Shown: piece by piece, positions 9,315 through 18,176 of the stretch
How the letters are laid out: each line of letters opens with the position of its first letter
Numbering within the stretch: position 1 is the first letter of the stretch
Origin: Dictyobacter formicarum
Lineage (GTDB): Bacteria; Chloroflexota; Ktedonobacteria; Ktedonobacterales; Ktedonobacteraceae
Direction of reading: 5' to 3'
DNA length: 64,000 nt
Assembly (NCBI RefSeq): GCF_016587435.1
Contig: NZ_BNJJ01000012.1
Span: 1-64,000, forward strand
The notes under the pieces: generated by a model
Told to the model about the DNA's origin: nothing
The model's database searches: none
The model's input: the letters and a program-made list of their open reading frames with translations, nothing else
Translations under genes and position numbers: made by a program

Positions 9315-10643
9315 ATGAAAATTCAAAAAATCGGGATGAAGATTCAGGGACAGAGGCGTAGCATCCCCATAAAAAAATTACAGATGTATATATCCTTTTG
9401 GGAACGCTGGCAGAAAAATTTCTCGGCCACCAAACTTCTTCGCAATATCATCCTCGGAATCTTTTCGGCCCAGTTTCTGACGGCTGCCATCCTGCTAACG
9501 ATTACAGCTATCCGTGATCGCAATAAAAAGCAGCGCAAGTTTCCCTCAATAGAGCTCAAGGAGGTCCAGGTAGGTGCCAACCGCCTCCAGTTGTACAGCT
9601 ATGGCAAAGATCTTTATAAGGCGATGCTAGGCGCCATCGATCAGGCCAGGGAAAGCATTTATATTGAGTCCTATATCTGGAAAGACGACGAAGCTGGCTG
9701 GGATTTCAAGGCCCACCTGGCGCGCAAAGCGGCTGAAGGGGTCGAGGTCTATGTAATCTTTGATATGATTGGGAACCTGGTTGTTCCACACAAGTTTAAG
9801 GCTTCCTTTGATCCTGCCATTCATTTGATGGAATATCAGGCGTTCGGCTCATATCGCCACATTGTTGATCCGCGCCGCTATGCATTGGACCATCGCAAAT
9901 TGCTGGTCGTAGATGGAAAAACGAGCTTTATTGGTGGCTACAACATTGGCAGCCTGTATGCCAATTCCTGGCGCGACACCCATCTGCGTATACAGGGACC
10001 AGCCTCAGCTGAGATTGCCCGCTCGTTTATCGACTTCTGGAACCGCTTCGGCCCTAAAAACGATCAAATCACGCGCCATTACCAGCGCAGATTTGATCCC
10101 TTGATCAATCTACACGGCAACGATGCCCTGCTCCTGACCTTCCCCATCCGAGATATGTATATCGAAGCTATTAGCCGGGCTGAGCACTCGATATACCTCT
10201 CCAACGCCTATTTTGTACCCGATGGCACGCTGCTGGACTCATTAAAGGCGGCGGCCCAGCGTGGCGTTGACGTGCGCATTCTCGTACCCTGGACCTCTAA
10301 TCATGTGGTTGCCGACTGGATCTCGCATAGCTATTTTAGTGAATGCCTGGATGCAGGTATCCATATTCTGGGCTATCGCCACGCGATGCTGCATGCTAAA
10401 ACCTGTACCATCGATGGCCAGTGGTCCACCATTGGCACCGCAAATCTGGATCGCCTGAGCTCCATCGGCAATTATGAGATTAACCTGGAAATCTATAGCG
10501 CAGAGTTCGCACAGCAGATGGAGCGGCTGTTTGCCTGTGATACAGAAGGTGTGATTGAGCTCAGCGCCGAAGAATGGCATCATCGGCCGTGGTATACAAA
10601 GCTCAGCGAGCATATTCTGGCGCCCTTGCGCTTCATGATGTAA
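9315..10643 (+). CDS. Cardiolipin synthase / phospholipase D family protein
   Basis: A 442-residue protein with two phospholipase-D half-sites: HRKLLVVDGKTSFIGGYNIG and HAKTCTIDGQWSTIGTANLD, each a HxKx4D motif followed by GG/GT. The expected reaction is transphosphatidylation, for example forming cardiolipin. One hydrophobic N-terminal segment (about residues 44-66, IILGIFSAQFLTAAILLTI) anchors it. Bacterial Cls enzymes usually have two such segments, so this is a shorter-anchored variant. The ribosome site at the chosen ATG is weak; the second Met (residue 12, in a repeated MKIQ unit) is an alternative start. Other lipid-active PLD functions remain possible. Confidence 0.85.
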   Translation: MKIQKIGMKIQGQRRSIPIKKLQMYISFWERWQKNFSATKLLRNIILGIFSAQFLTAAILLTITAIRDRNKKQRKFPSIELKEVQVGANRLQLYSYGKDLYKAMLGAIDQARESIYIESYIWKDDEAGWDFKAHLARKAAEGVEVYVIFDMIGNLVVPHKFKASFDPAIHLMEYQAFGSYRHIVDPRRYALDHRKLLVVDGKTSFIGGYNIGSLYANSWRDTHLRIQGPASAEIARSFIDFWNRFGPKNDQITRHYQRRFDPLINLHGNDALLLTFPIRDMYIEAISRAEHSIYLSNAYFVPDGTLLDSLKAAAQRGVDVRILVPWTSNHVVADWISHSYFSECLDAGIHILGYRHAMLHAKTCTIDGQWSTIGTANLDRLSSIGNYEINLEIYSAEFAQQMERLFACDTEGVIELSAEEWHHRPWYTKLSEHILAPLRFMM

Positions 10644-10770
10644 TACTGACGACCCGATTCATGCTCACGGCAGAGTATATACAAATATCGCTGCAATCAG
10701 ATTAATGATGCAGTGAATTGTTTGCATATTTTACATATAATGATTAGAAACATGAGGTTGATACTTCGCT

Positions 10771-11751
10771 ATGAAGCGACTTGTCGTTGCAACGGTCTTA
10801 TTTGTGCTTGCACTCGAGCTTCTCTTGACCATACCGTTGATGATGTTTACGCCCATTGGATCCACAATTATCAGTAGCCTTAATCCCACACCCACGCCCA
10901 CACCACAACCAGTTTTAAGCGCAAACGGCCAGACACCACCAGCACTTAAATCATCGGTCGCCTATCTGCTGGACGCGGACACCAACAACGTCCTGGCCAA
11001 TATCCGTGGCAATGAACGCTTACCTATGGCCAGCACGACAAAGATTATGACTGCGATCATCGCACTGGAGAAAAGTCAGCCCGACCAGATAGTTACTGTC
11101 AAAGAGGATGCGGTGAAAGAGGTGTCGGAAAATCTGGGTAGCTCGGCCAATCTCAAAGCAGGTGATAAGGTGCGCATGATTGATCTACTCTATGGCCTGC
11201 TGCTCCCTTCAGGTGACGATGCGGCCATTGCCATTGCCGACAATATCAGTGGCTCGCCCGCCAATTTTGTGAAGATCATGAACAATTATGCTCACAAACT
11301 ACACCTGAACAATACCCACTACATCAATCCAGATGGGCTGACGTACTATACAGGAGCCAACAAAAAGCCCGATCCCGATGAATACACCACCGCTGCCGAC
11401 CTGGCGCAACTCACGCGCTACGCCTTGCGTAATCCTATATTTGCCCAGATCGTACAAATTCAGCACTACCAGTTGCCAGCCACCGCCGATCATGGAGCAT
11501 ATAGCTGGAACACCACCGATGATCTATTGCAATCCTATCCAGGCACCATCGGCGTCAAAACAGGATTTACAGTCGAAGCGGGCGCTTGCCTGGTGTTTGC
11601 CGCCAAAAATTCTAAGCACACACTCATCGGGGTACTCCTGCAAGGTAAGGAGAAAACTGATCGCTTTGTAGATGCGCCTCAACTGCTTGACTGGGGTTTC
11701 AATCTACCGCTAAGGGCTCCTACGCCAACCCCCACACCAACAAAAAAATAA
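10771..11751 (+). CDS. D-alanyl-D-alanine carboxypeptidase (PBP5-like, S11)
   Basis: A 326-residue penicillin-binding protein that trims the terminal D-Ala from peptidoglycan stem peptides. The catalytic tetrad is STTK (Ser88-Lys91), the second motif is SGD (Ser147-Asp149, where classical PBP5 has SGN) and the third is KTG (Lys263-Gly265). An N-terminal hydrophobic segment (about 4-30) exports or anchors it, followed by a PTPTPTPQP linker; a second TPTPTPTKK tail ends the protein. It lacks the C-terminal amphipathic domain of E. coli PBP5, so anchoring is by the N-terminus. Confidence 0.92.
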   Translation: MKRLVVATVLFVLALELLLTIPLMMFTPIGSTIISSLNPTPTPTPQPVLSANGQTPPALKSSVAYLLDADTNNVLANIRGNERLPMASTTKIMTAIIALEKSQPDQIVTVKEDAVKEVSENLGSSANLKAGDKVRMIDLLYGLLLPSGDDAAIAIADNISGSPANFVKIMNNYAHKLHLNNTHYINPDGLTYYTGANKKPDPDEYTTAADLAQLTRYALRNPIFAQIVQIQHYQLPATADHGAYSWNTTDDLLQSYPGTIGVKTGFTVEAGACLVFAAKNSKHTLIGVLLQGKEKTDRFVDAPQLLDWGFNLPLRAPTPTPTPTKK

Positions 11752-11871
11752 ATGGCAGCAGGTCGCTATATTGGCAATGCAACGTTTTTTGTGCATATAT
11801 AAGAGAGATAATGTTAACGAGGATAAAACCTGTCCATTGACATTACAACTTTTAATAATGGAGCTTTATGT

Positions 11872-12420
11872 ATGTTACAGATTGATTTTGGAGCTTTACG
11901 CGCAGGAAAAGCTTCGTACGCTGATCTCACCAGCTCAATAACTCAGGCAGATTTACGCGCAGAAACCAGTGAACTCTTTGGTAATATCCAGACGATTATC
12001 GCTGGAGCGACAGATGCGGCCGTCACGCTGGTGCCAGAAGATCCTCAGGCAGGTGAAGGTGAGCATGGTTGGACACTGGGACATGTGATCGCCCACCTGA
12101 CAGCTTCATTGGAGGAACAAGCAACCTCGTCCGCATTGCTCGCACGCGGTTTTGCCATCGAACAACGCCTGCACACCGAGACGCCCTGGGAAAGTATTAC
12201 GACGCTAGCACAGGTACAGGATCGCTTGCGCGAATGCAGTCGCATCTGTAATGCTTATCTGGACGCCTGGCCCGACAAACCCGATCTCAACACAACAATT
12301 GTGCGCCTACCATTTGTGGGTCCAATGAATGCTATTGGTTGCTATACGCTCGGTCTGCTGCACGGCCAGATGCACTACGACCAACTCAAAGAAATTATGC
12401 GCCAGGCCAGAGAAGCCTGA
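11872..12420 (+). CDS. DinB-like four-helix protein
   Basis: A 182-residue cytoplasmic protein with the look of the DinB/YfiT superfamily: a GWTLGHVIAHLTASLEEQATSS helix with a metal-ligand-type His and a C-terminal LGLLHGQMHYDQLKEIMRQA helix with two further histidines. Members are metal-binding helical bundles, some of them thiol-dependent transferases. The ATG follows TGGAGC by several bases. It has no functional partner nearby. Confidence 0.75.
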   Translation: MLQIDFGALRAGKASYADLTSSITQADLRAETSELFGNIQTIIAGATDAAVTLVPEDPQAGEGEHGWTLGHVIAHLTASLEEQATSSALLARGFAIEQRLHTETPWESITTLAQVQDRLRECSRICNAYLDAWPDKPDLNTTIVRLPFVGPMNAIGCYTLGLLHGQMHYDQLKEIMRQAREA

Positions 12421-12446
12421 AATCCATCTCACAGATACAAGACAGA

Positions 12447-12480
12447 CCTTTATGAGTTGCTGACTGGTAGCTCATAAAGG
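12447..12480. other. Intergenic inverted repeat
   Basis: CCTTTATGAG (12447-12456) and CTCATAAAGG (12471-12480) are perfect 10-bp arms around a 14-base loop, 26 bases after the DinB-like gene. No T-run follows directly, so it is a hairpin of unclear role, possibly a weak terminator or processing site. Confidence 0.5.
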
Positions 12481-12552
12481 GATAAAATCAGCCTTTACCT
12501 TTTCCTGGCTTAAATCCATACAGTTGAATATATATGAAAAGGCATCTATAGC

Positions 12553-12990
12553 ATGAAGGTTGAAATTAATATTGCCACACGTGAAGAAAAATTTATCGTC
12601 AGGAATCTACTGGAACTCTGCCAGCATGACTGTAGCGAGTTCACCGCCAAAAGTATTGGCGACCACGGTCTCTTCGATTATCCTTATCTAGATCACTATT
12701 GGACCGACGAGAACCGCTTTCCATTTTTAATTCGGGTAGAGCATAAATTGGCCGGTTTTGTGCTGGTACAAAAAATAGAAGAGCCTGCGACCTATAGTAT
12801 GATTGAGTTCTTTATTTTACGCAAATATCGTCAGCAGGGATTAGGCCAGGTTGTAGCGCACCATATTTTTGATATGTTTCCGGGCCACTGGCGCGTGCGA
12901 CAGGATGTAGAAAATGAGGCTGCGCAGGCGTTCTGGCGCAAAGTAGTGACACGCTATACCAATAATCTCTATCGCGAAAGCAGAGATTAA
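12553..12990 (+). CDS. GNAT-family N-acetyltransferase
   Basis: A 145-residue acetyltransferase. The acetyl-CoA-binding region is visible as MIEFFILRKYRQQGLGQVVAHHIFDMFPG, with the (Q/R)xxGxG/A-type loop QQGLGQ. The C-terminal VENEAAQAFWRKVV helix fits the family. Substrate is unknown. AAAAGG lies ten bases before the ATG. Confidence 0.88.
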   Translation: MKVEINIATREEKFIVRNLLELCQHDCSEFTAKSIGDHGLFDYPYLDHYWTDENRFPFLIRVEHKLAGFVLVQKIEEPATYSMIEFFILRKYRQQGLGQVVAHHIFDMFPGHWRVRQDVENEAAQAFWRKVVTRYTNNLYRESRD

Positions 12991-13077
12991 TAAGCGAACC
13001 CTTCACCATTCCGCACACCTACAAAAATACTCTTCCTCATCTCTCCTTATAGGAAATGTTTCCATGCGTCAAGGTAG

Positions 13078-13102
13078 AAATCGGGCGCAAGGCCCGAACC
13101 TA
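13078..13102. repeat. 25-bp dispersed motif, copy 2
   Basis: It differs from 1012-1036 at only two positions. It lies in the gap between convergent genes, 48 bases from a palindrome, as copy 1 also lies near a palindrome. Confidence 0.7.
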
Positions 13103-13149
13103 TTTGATTATTTTCGATTTTAAATTATATATTTATAAACAATTTTTTA

Positions 13150-13193
13150 GGGAGGTGCAAAACGGATGTTGCGACACCCATTTTGCACCTCCC
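13150..13193. repeat. Intergenic palindrome, copy B
   Basis: GGGAGGTGCAAAA (13150-13162) pairs perfectly with TTTTGCACCTCCC (13181-13193). The inner sequence folds further and its apical loop is TGCG. It sits between convergent genes and may end both transcripts; a T-run follows at 13202-13208 on the plus strand. It lacks the flanking modules of the full elements. Confidence 0.65.
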
Positions 13194-13206
13194 CATGCGT
13201 ATTTTT

Positions 13207-14514
13207 TTATTGTCCGTTGTTTTGGATAATATCATTCAGCTGTTTGGCCATATTGTCCAGTGTGGGCTGAACAGGCTTTTTGCCGCTGAGAATATCATTC
13301 CAGTTGGCCGTGATAACGTCATTTGCCTTGGTTGACCAGGATGAAATGAAGCGCACAGGAACTTTATTAGGCGTGTTCAGGCTGGCGCTGACAGAATCGC
13401 TCACGCTCTGATATCCCTTTGCCTTCAAAGTATCGAAGTATTTCTGAGAAGCTGGCAGGTAAGCAGCTGGAGCAACAGGAGCGCTGGGCAGGATGTCGTT
13501 CCAGGCAGTGCCATCCAGATAGGTCATAACTTTCCAGACAGCATCTGGATTTTTAATGTAGGTTGGTGAGCAGATACCAACAGCATCATAGGTCTGAGAC
13601 TCAGTTTTGACGATCGGCTGTGGCACAAAACCAATTTTGAACTTGGGATTGGCCTGCATGAAGCTGGCGGCAAACCACTGACCACCCCAGAACATTGGCA
13701 CTTTGCCAGCCAGGAAAGCGGCCGAAGGATCGCTGCTCTGGTAATCAGGAGGAGTAACATAGCCATTCTTCACCGCGTCAACAAACTTCTGCGTACCAGC
13801 CACAAACTCGGGGCTGATCGTAACTTTCGTTGGCGAGATAATACGATCAACGAATGGTGCGCCACCAGCCGAGACAGCATAGTTGCTCATACCAAATGGA
13901 TCAGCATATGGACCGCTCAGAGCACCATACTGCGTAACCTTACCACCACTCTTCACAGTCAGCGCCTGGGCCGCCTTTAAGAAGTCATCATAGGTCCAGT
14001 TCGTCGTCGGAAGAGCTACTTTGGCTGCCTTAAAGAGATCGGCATTGTAGAAATAGCCATAAGTATTGAGCAGAGTAGGCAGGCCATAGAGCTTGCTCCC
14101 ATCTGGCGAATACCAGGCCTTGAGGGCGGAAGGAGCAAAGTTCTTCTGATCAAAGTTGCTGCTGGTCTGGCTAATATACTTAGACCAATCAAAAAGCACA
14201 CCTTTGCTACCCAGGTCTTGCTCGGTATCATTGCCGCACCAGAAAAAGTCGGGCAGTTTCTTAGCCATCGTCAAAGACGTAATTTTCTGGCCAAAATCAC
14301 TGTTGGGAGAAGGAATATGCTGGATAGTGATACTTTTGTCGGGAAATTTCGACATCGCCGAATCGATAGCGGCATTCGTCGTATTATTCTCCCACGTCAT
14401 AAAGCTTACGGTCGTGTTGCCCCCGGTTCCACCACTGGAACCACCGCAGGCTGTCAACAGCATAGATAAAATGACAGTGATCAATAAGACAGTCTTTGTC
14501 CTCGTAAATTTCAT
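13207..14514 (-). CDS. Sugar ABC transporter substrate-binding lipoprotein
   Basis: A 435-residue extracellular solute-binding protein of the carbohydrate (family 1) type. The signal is a lipoprotein one: positively charged start, hydrophobic core and lipobox LLTACGGSSGG. The mature part has TVSFMTWENN at its start, a PLLNTYGYFYNADLF-like hinge region and FWGGQWFAASFM. It captures sugar for the two permeases encoded upstream in the same operon. The GH125 mannosidase gene in the operon suggests alpha-mannosides or mannose as ligand. A ribosome site (GAGGAGAGG) precedes the ATG. Confidence 0.92.
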   Translation of the reverse strand: MKFTRTKTVLLITVILSMLLTACGGSSGGTGGNTTVSFMTWENNTTNAAIDSAMSKFPDKSITIQHIPSPNSDFGQKITSLTMAKKLPDFFWCGNDTEQDLGSKGVLFDWSKYISQTSSNFDQKNFAPSALKAWYSPDGSKLYGLPTLLNTYGYFYNADLFKAAKVALPTTNWTYDDFLKAAQALTVKSGGKVTQYGALSGPYADPFGMSNYAVSAGGAPFVDRIISPTKVTISPEFVAGTQKFVDAVKNGYVTPPDYQSSDPSAAFLAGKVPMFWGGQWFAASFMQANPKFKIGFVPQPIVKTESQTYDAVGICSPTYIKNPDAVWKVMTYLDGTAWNDILPSAPVAPAAYLPASQKYFDTLKAKGYQSVSDSVSASLNTPNKVPVRFISSWSTKANDVITANWNDILSGKKPVQPTLDNMAKQLNDIIQNNGQ

Positions 14515-14615
14515 AGATACAACCTCTCCTCAAAAAATGAGATCGACAAATGAAATGGGTCGCGATTCGGTCAACATTAACCAGCGATAAAAAGCGAAAA
14601 CGGCGTATAGCTTCT

Positions 14616-15527
14616 TTACTTTTGCGTCATCGAACTACCCAGTGAGCCAAGTCCCTGCATGAAATATTTCTGAGCCAGGAAAAACAGGATCAGAGGTGGA
14701 AGCATGTAGAACACATTGGCGGCCATAAAGTAGTTGTATTGCGTGGTCGCGACGCCAGCGAATTGACCCGCAAAAGAAGCCATACCCAGGGAAAGAGTAA
14801 ATTTTTCATCCGAAATCAGGTAGACCAATGGCGAGAGATAGTCATTCCATGATGCCTGAAAGGACATGATCGCCATCGTAATCCAGATTGGACGCGTCAG
14901 GGGTACTATAATCTTCCAGAAAATAGTCCAGTGATTGGCACCATCCAGTTTGGCCGCCTCGTCGTACGAGTACGGGATGGAGAGTGCATACTGATAGAAC
15001 AGGAAGATGAAAAATGGATTCGCCAGCCAGGCGGGCAGAATTAATGGAAGCCAGGTATCGTAAAAGCCCATATTAATGGCCAGGCGTACTATCGGGATCA
15101 AGCCGATCAGCGGCGGCACAAAAATACTGCTGATAAACACATAGAACCAGATGCGACGACCTGGGAAATGGATGCGCGATAGACCATAACCTACCAGCAT
15201 CGACGTAATCACGCTACCAACCGTATTCACCACAGCAATAATGGTCGAGTTCATAAACAGCAGCGGAAAATGAATCTGAGCTGGTCCCAGAATAAAATTT
15301 TCAAAGTGAAACTCATTAGGAATAAGTCTTGGCGGCAATTCATGGATTGCACTATTACTTTTAAGCGCAATCGTGATCATCCACAACAGGGGGAAAATCA
15401 TCGAAATCGATAGCAGTATGCATAACGCATACCAGGCAATTTTCCCTATCAGATGGCTAGCCTTACGCTGCTCCGCTGATGGCATCTCATTCCGCTTCTT
15501 TACCGGCATATGAGCTATAGTACTCAT
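14616..15527 (-). CDS. Carbohydrate ABC permease, MalG type
   Basis: A 303-residue membrane protein with six predicted transmembrane segments, the first after a basic cytoplasmic N-terminus. The EAA loop reads YDEAAKLDGANHWTIFWKIIVPL, the contact surface for an ATPase. The end (ILFFLAQKYFMQGLGSLGS) is typical of MalG-type permeases. It pairs with the MalF-type protein encoded just upstream (59-base gap). No ATPase is encoded in the cluster, so a shared MsmK-like ATPase elsewhere is likely. Confidence 0.92.
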   Translation of the reverse strand: MSTIAHMPVKKRNEMPSAEQRKASHLIGKIAWYALCILLSISMIFPLLWMITIALKSNSAIHELPPRLIPNEFHFENFILGPAQIHFPLLFMNSTIIAVVNTVGSVITSMLVGYGLSRIHFPGRRIWFYVFISSIFVPPLIGLIPIVRLAINMGFYDTWLPLILPAWLANPFFIFLFYQYALSIPYSYDEAAKLDGANHWTIFWKIIVPLTRPIWITMAIMSFQASWNDYLSPLVYLISDEKFTLSLGMASFAGQFAGVATTQYNYFMAANVFYMLPPLILFFLAQKYFMQGLGSLGSSMTQK

Positions 15528-15586
15528 GTATTATCTCTTCCTTTCCAGGGATAAAACCATTTCACCCGTAATCATCCTGATTACAT

Positions 15587-16576
15587 TTAGTCAGCGTTCT
15601 CTGCGTAAACCCACATTGATGAGGTACGGAAAGTCAGAGCAGTGATCGCTAAAATGATAATGAAAAGGATCCACACCTCTGCCGTTGCATAACCAAGCTG
15701 AGGAAAGGCGCCCTGAAAGCCATCGTTATAGATCTTGAACATAAAGAGATTGGTAGCAAAGTGCGGACCACCACCGGTCAATACTTTGGCCTGATTAAAG
15801 GCCTGGAACGCTGCCGTCAGTTGCAAGACCAATTGCAGGAAGAGAATAGGAGAAATCATCGGCAAGGTGATACGGAAAAATAAGTTGAATGTTCCGGCTC
15901 CGTCCATCATGGCCGCTTCATACACTTCTTGCGGTACCGCCTGCAGGCCGGCCAGGAAAATAATCATCGTCCCACCCACACCCCAGAGGCCAATCAACAC
16001 AATGGAAGGCATCGCCATCTGCTCGCTACCCAGCCACATACTTGTGGGCAGATGCAAAAAGCTCAAGGCCTGATTCGCCAGGCCAAACAGTGGATCATAT
16101 AAATATTTCCACAGCGTCAGTACAGCAATACCAGGCAAGACCACTGGCAGATACATAATGGTACGGAAGAGCCGAACACCTGGCAGCGACCGATTGAGCA
16201 ATACCGCCAGCAATAAGCCAAGCACCAGCGTCGAGGGCACGCTCAGTATCCCAAAATAGGCCGTTGCACGCAATGAAGGCCAGAAGGCAGGATCTTTGCT
16301 AAACATATACTGGAAATTCTTCAAACCAATCCAGGTAGGATCGTTCAAGCCATTCCAATCGGTAAAAGCGTAGTAGGCAGAAAAGACCAGTGGATACGCA
16401 ATAAAGAGGCCAAACCCAATAATCGATGGCATAATAAAGAGGTAGCCTGCAATCACATCTCCACGGCGCCATTTGTACTGGCGCGCACGACCGGTTTTGG
16501 GGGAATGGGTACCACCATTGGCTGAAGCGCTTGTGCTGCCTGTTCCTGCACCCACACCTTGCACCTGTGTCTTCAT
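15587..16576 (-). CDS. Carbohydrate ABC permease, MalF type
   Basis: A 329-residue membrane protein with six predicted transmembrane segments after a Gly/Ser/Thr-rich cytoplasmic head of about 35 residues. The EAA loop is VPQEVYEAAMMDGAGTFNLF and the segment ending in FNQAKVLTGGGP is characteristic of MalF/LacF-type permeases. It lies between the GH125 gene (76-base gap) and the MalG-type partner. Confidence 0.92.
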   Translation of the reverse strand: MKTQVQGVGAGTGSTSASANGGTHSPKTGRARQYKWRRGDVIAGYLFIMPSIIGFGLFIAYPLVFSAYYAFTDWNGLNDPTWIGLKNFQYMFSKDPAFWPSLRATAYFGILSVPSTLVLGLLLAVLLNRSLPGVRLFRTIMYLPVVLPGIAVLTLWKYLYDPLFGLANQALSFLHLPTSMWLGSEQMAMPSIVLIGLWGVGGTMIIFLAGLQAVPQEVYEAAMMDGAGTFNLFFRITLPMISPILFLQLVLQLTAAFQAFNQAKVLTGGGPHFATNLFMFKIYNDGFQGAFPQLGYATAEVWILFIIILAITALTFRTSSMWVYAENAD

Positions 16577-16652
16577 TGAACACCTTCTCTCATGTCATGT
16601 CTTTTAGCATCGTTAATGCGACCACAAAGAAAATACACCCACAGCGAGATAG

Positions 16653-17969
16653 CTAGAGGGGCGTATTCTTTGTTATCCAGCGGTAGATAAACTCTCCAAA
16701 CAGACTGTTGGCCCAGGCAAACCATGAACGGGTATAGCGCTCAGGCTCATCGGGATGGAAGCTTTCATGCATGTATCCGGTACCAGCCGTTGTGCTCACC
16801 AACATCTGAACCAGTTCCGCCACTTCTTGCGCGTCAGTAGCAGTGAGTCCCTGCATTGAAAGCGCGATCGGCCAGATATAGCCATGAGGTGTATGAGGGC
16901 TCCCAACACCGCGCGCCTGCGTACCACTGAAATAGTAAGGATTAGCTGAGCTCAGAATAAATTTGCGCGTGTTGCGGTAAATTGGATCGTCCGCAGTACA
17001 GTAACCTAAATATGGCAGCGAAAGGAGGCTTGGCACATTGGCGTCATCCATCAGGTTATAGTTGCCATAACCATCGGTTTCATAGGCATAAATGGAACCG
17101 TAGACAGGATGCTGCACAATAGCGTATGTCTGAATGCCAAAGTTGATCTCTTCACGCAAGCGAAGCGCCCGGGACGCCAGCTCTTCATCCTGGTACATCG
17201 AACGTGCATATTCAGCCACATACTGGAGTACAACCACTGCAAACATATTGGCAGGCACCAGGTAACCAAATTTACAGGCATCATCACTGGGCCGGAAACC
17301 TGACCAGACCATGCCAGTAAAGTTGCAGCGCGTCCCTCGGCCCTGGAACGGCAAAGTATCAGATGCAGCTCCATTGGTACGTTCAAAATAGTAGGGCGAT
17401 TGTAGCTCATGCTGTTGTTCTATACACATGATGTCCACAACACGCTGCAGCATATGGTGCAACGTGTTGTTAAAAATATAACTGTCCTGGGTACGAACCA
17501 CATACTCATGCAACAAATAGAGGGGATAGCACAGGGAGTCAAGCTCATATTTGCGCTCCCATAACAACGGGGTCATCTCGGTACGGTCCTGTGGAAAACC
17601 TGACCCACTGGCATCGCGATTAAACGCGTTCGCGTAAGGATCGTGCAAAATATATTGTGCCTGGCGTTGAATCAAACCGCGCACCAGACGCTGTACGTCT
17701 TTATCATCTGCTGCGATAGTAAGATACGGTTTGACCTGGGCGGTAGAATCACGCAACCACATCGCAGGGATATCACCCGTCACCACAAAGGTCGTTCCAT
17801 CATCTAAAAGCTCTACAGTGGTCTCGAGTGTATTTAAAATGCAGCGACTAAAAATCGCTTCCAGCTGAAGCTGATCCTGCTGCTGAAGCATTTCTCTGGT
17901 TTCCTGCAAACGGCGGTGCAAGATAGTATATCGTCCTAAAGTTGATTGATATGACAACATCATCACCAA
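16653..17969 (-). CDS. GH125 exo-alpha-mannosidase
   Basis: A 438-residue cytoplasmic glycoside hydrolase of family 125 (formerly DUF1237), metal-independent exo-alpha-1,6-mannosidases. Recognisable segments are IPAMWLRDSTAQVKPYL near residue 65, DRTEMTPLLWERKYELDSLCYP, and MVWSGFRPSDDACKFGYLVP. There is no signal peptide, so it works on imported oligosaccharides. It is the first enzyme gene of the cluster, ahead of the two permeases and the binding protein, which fits uptake and breakdown of alpha-mannosides such as fungal or yeast mannan fragments. Confidence 0.9.
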   Translation of the reverse strand: MVMMLSYQSTLGRYTILHRRLQETREMLQQQDQLQLEAIFSRCILNTLETTVELLDDGTTFVVTGDIPAMWLRDSTAQVKPYLTIAADDKDVQRLVRGLIQRQAQYILHDPYANAFNRDASGSGFPQDRTEMTPLLWERKYELDSLCYPLYLLHEYVVRTQDSYIFNNTLHHMLQRVVDIMCIEQQHELQSPYYFERTNGAASDTLPFQGRGTRCNFTGMVWSGFRPSDDACKFGYLVPANMFAVVVLQYVAEYARSMYQDEELASRALRLREEINFGIQTYAIVQHPVYGSIYAYETDGYGNYNLMDDANVPSLLSLPYLGYCTADDPIYRNTRKFILSSANPYYFSGTQARGVGSPHTPHGYIWPIALSMQGLTATDAQEVAELVQMLVSTTAGTGYMHESFHPDEPERYTRSWFAWANSLFGEFIYRWITKNTPL

Positions 17970-18120
17970 ATTTCAATTCTCTTCATCGGGCAAAAAACAT
18001 GACTTAACACATAAAGACATTTATTGACATCTATGTGAAGCCAGGCAAAGGTATGGCTGTCACCATTGAGAAGCTAATGCATTCTTTCTTATTGAGAATA
18101 TAACATCATTATGTTTAATA

Positions 18121-18137
18121 TGTCAATATATCAATAG
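18121..18137. promoter_or_regulatory. Candidate GntR/LacI regulator site before the mannosidase gene
   Basis: The minus-strand 10-mer TTGATATATT (18125-18134) is identical to one in the perfect palindrome in front of the regulator gene (19341-19350). It is about 155 bases upstream of the GH125 start. The symmetry here is poor, so this rests on shared sequence and context. Confidence 0.4.
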
Positions 18138-18176
18138 ACCAAAAACGCATATCAACTACAGCAGGCGTAGAAAAAG

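Noticed and set aside
13207..17969. Missing ATPase gene as evidence of a broken transporter operon
   Set aside because: Many carbohydrate importers of this type share one ATPase encoded elsewhere, and no gene remnant is visible.
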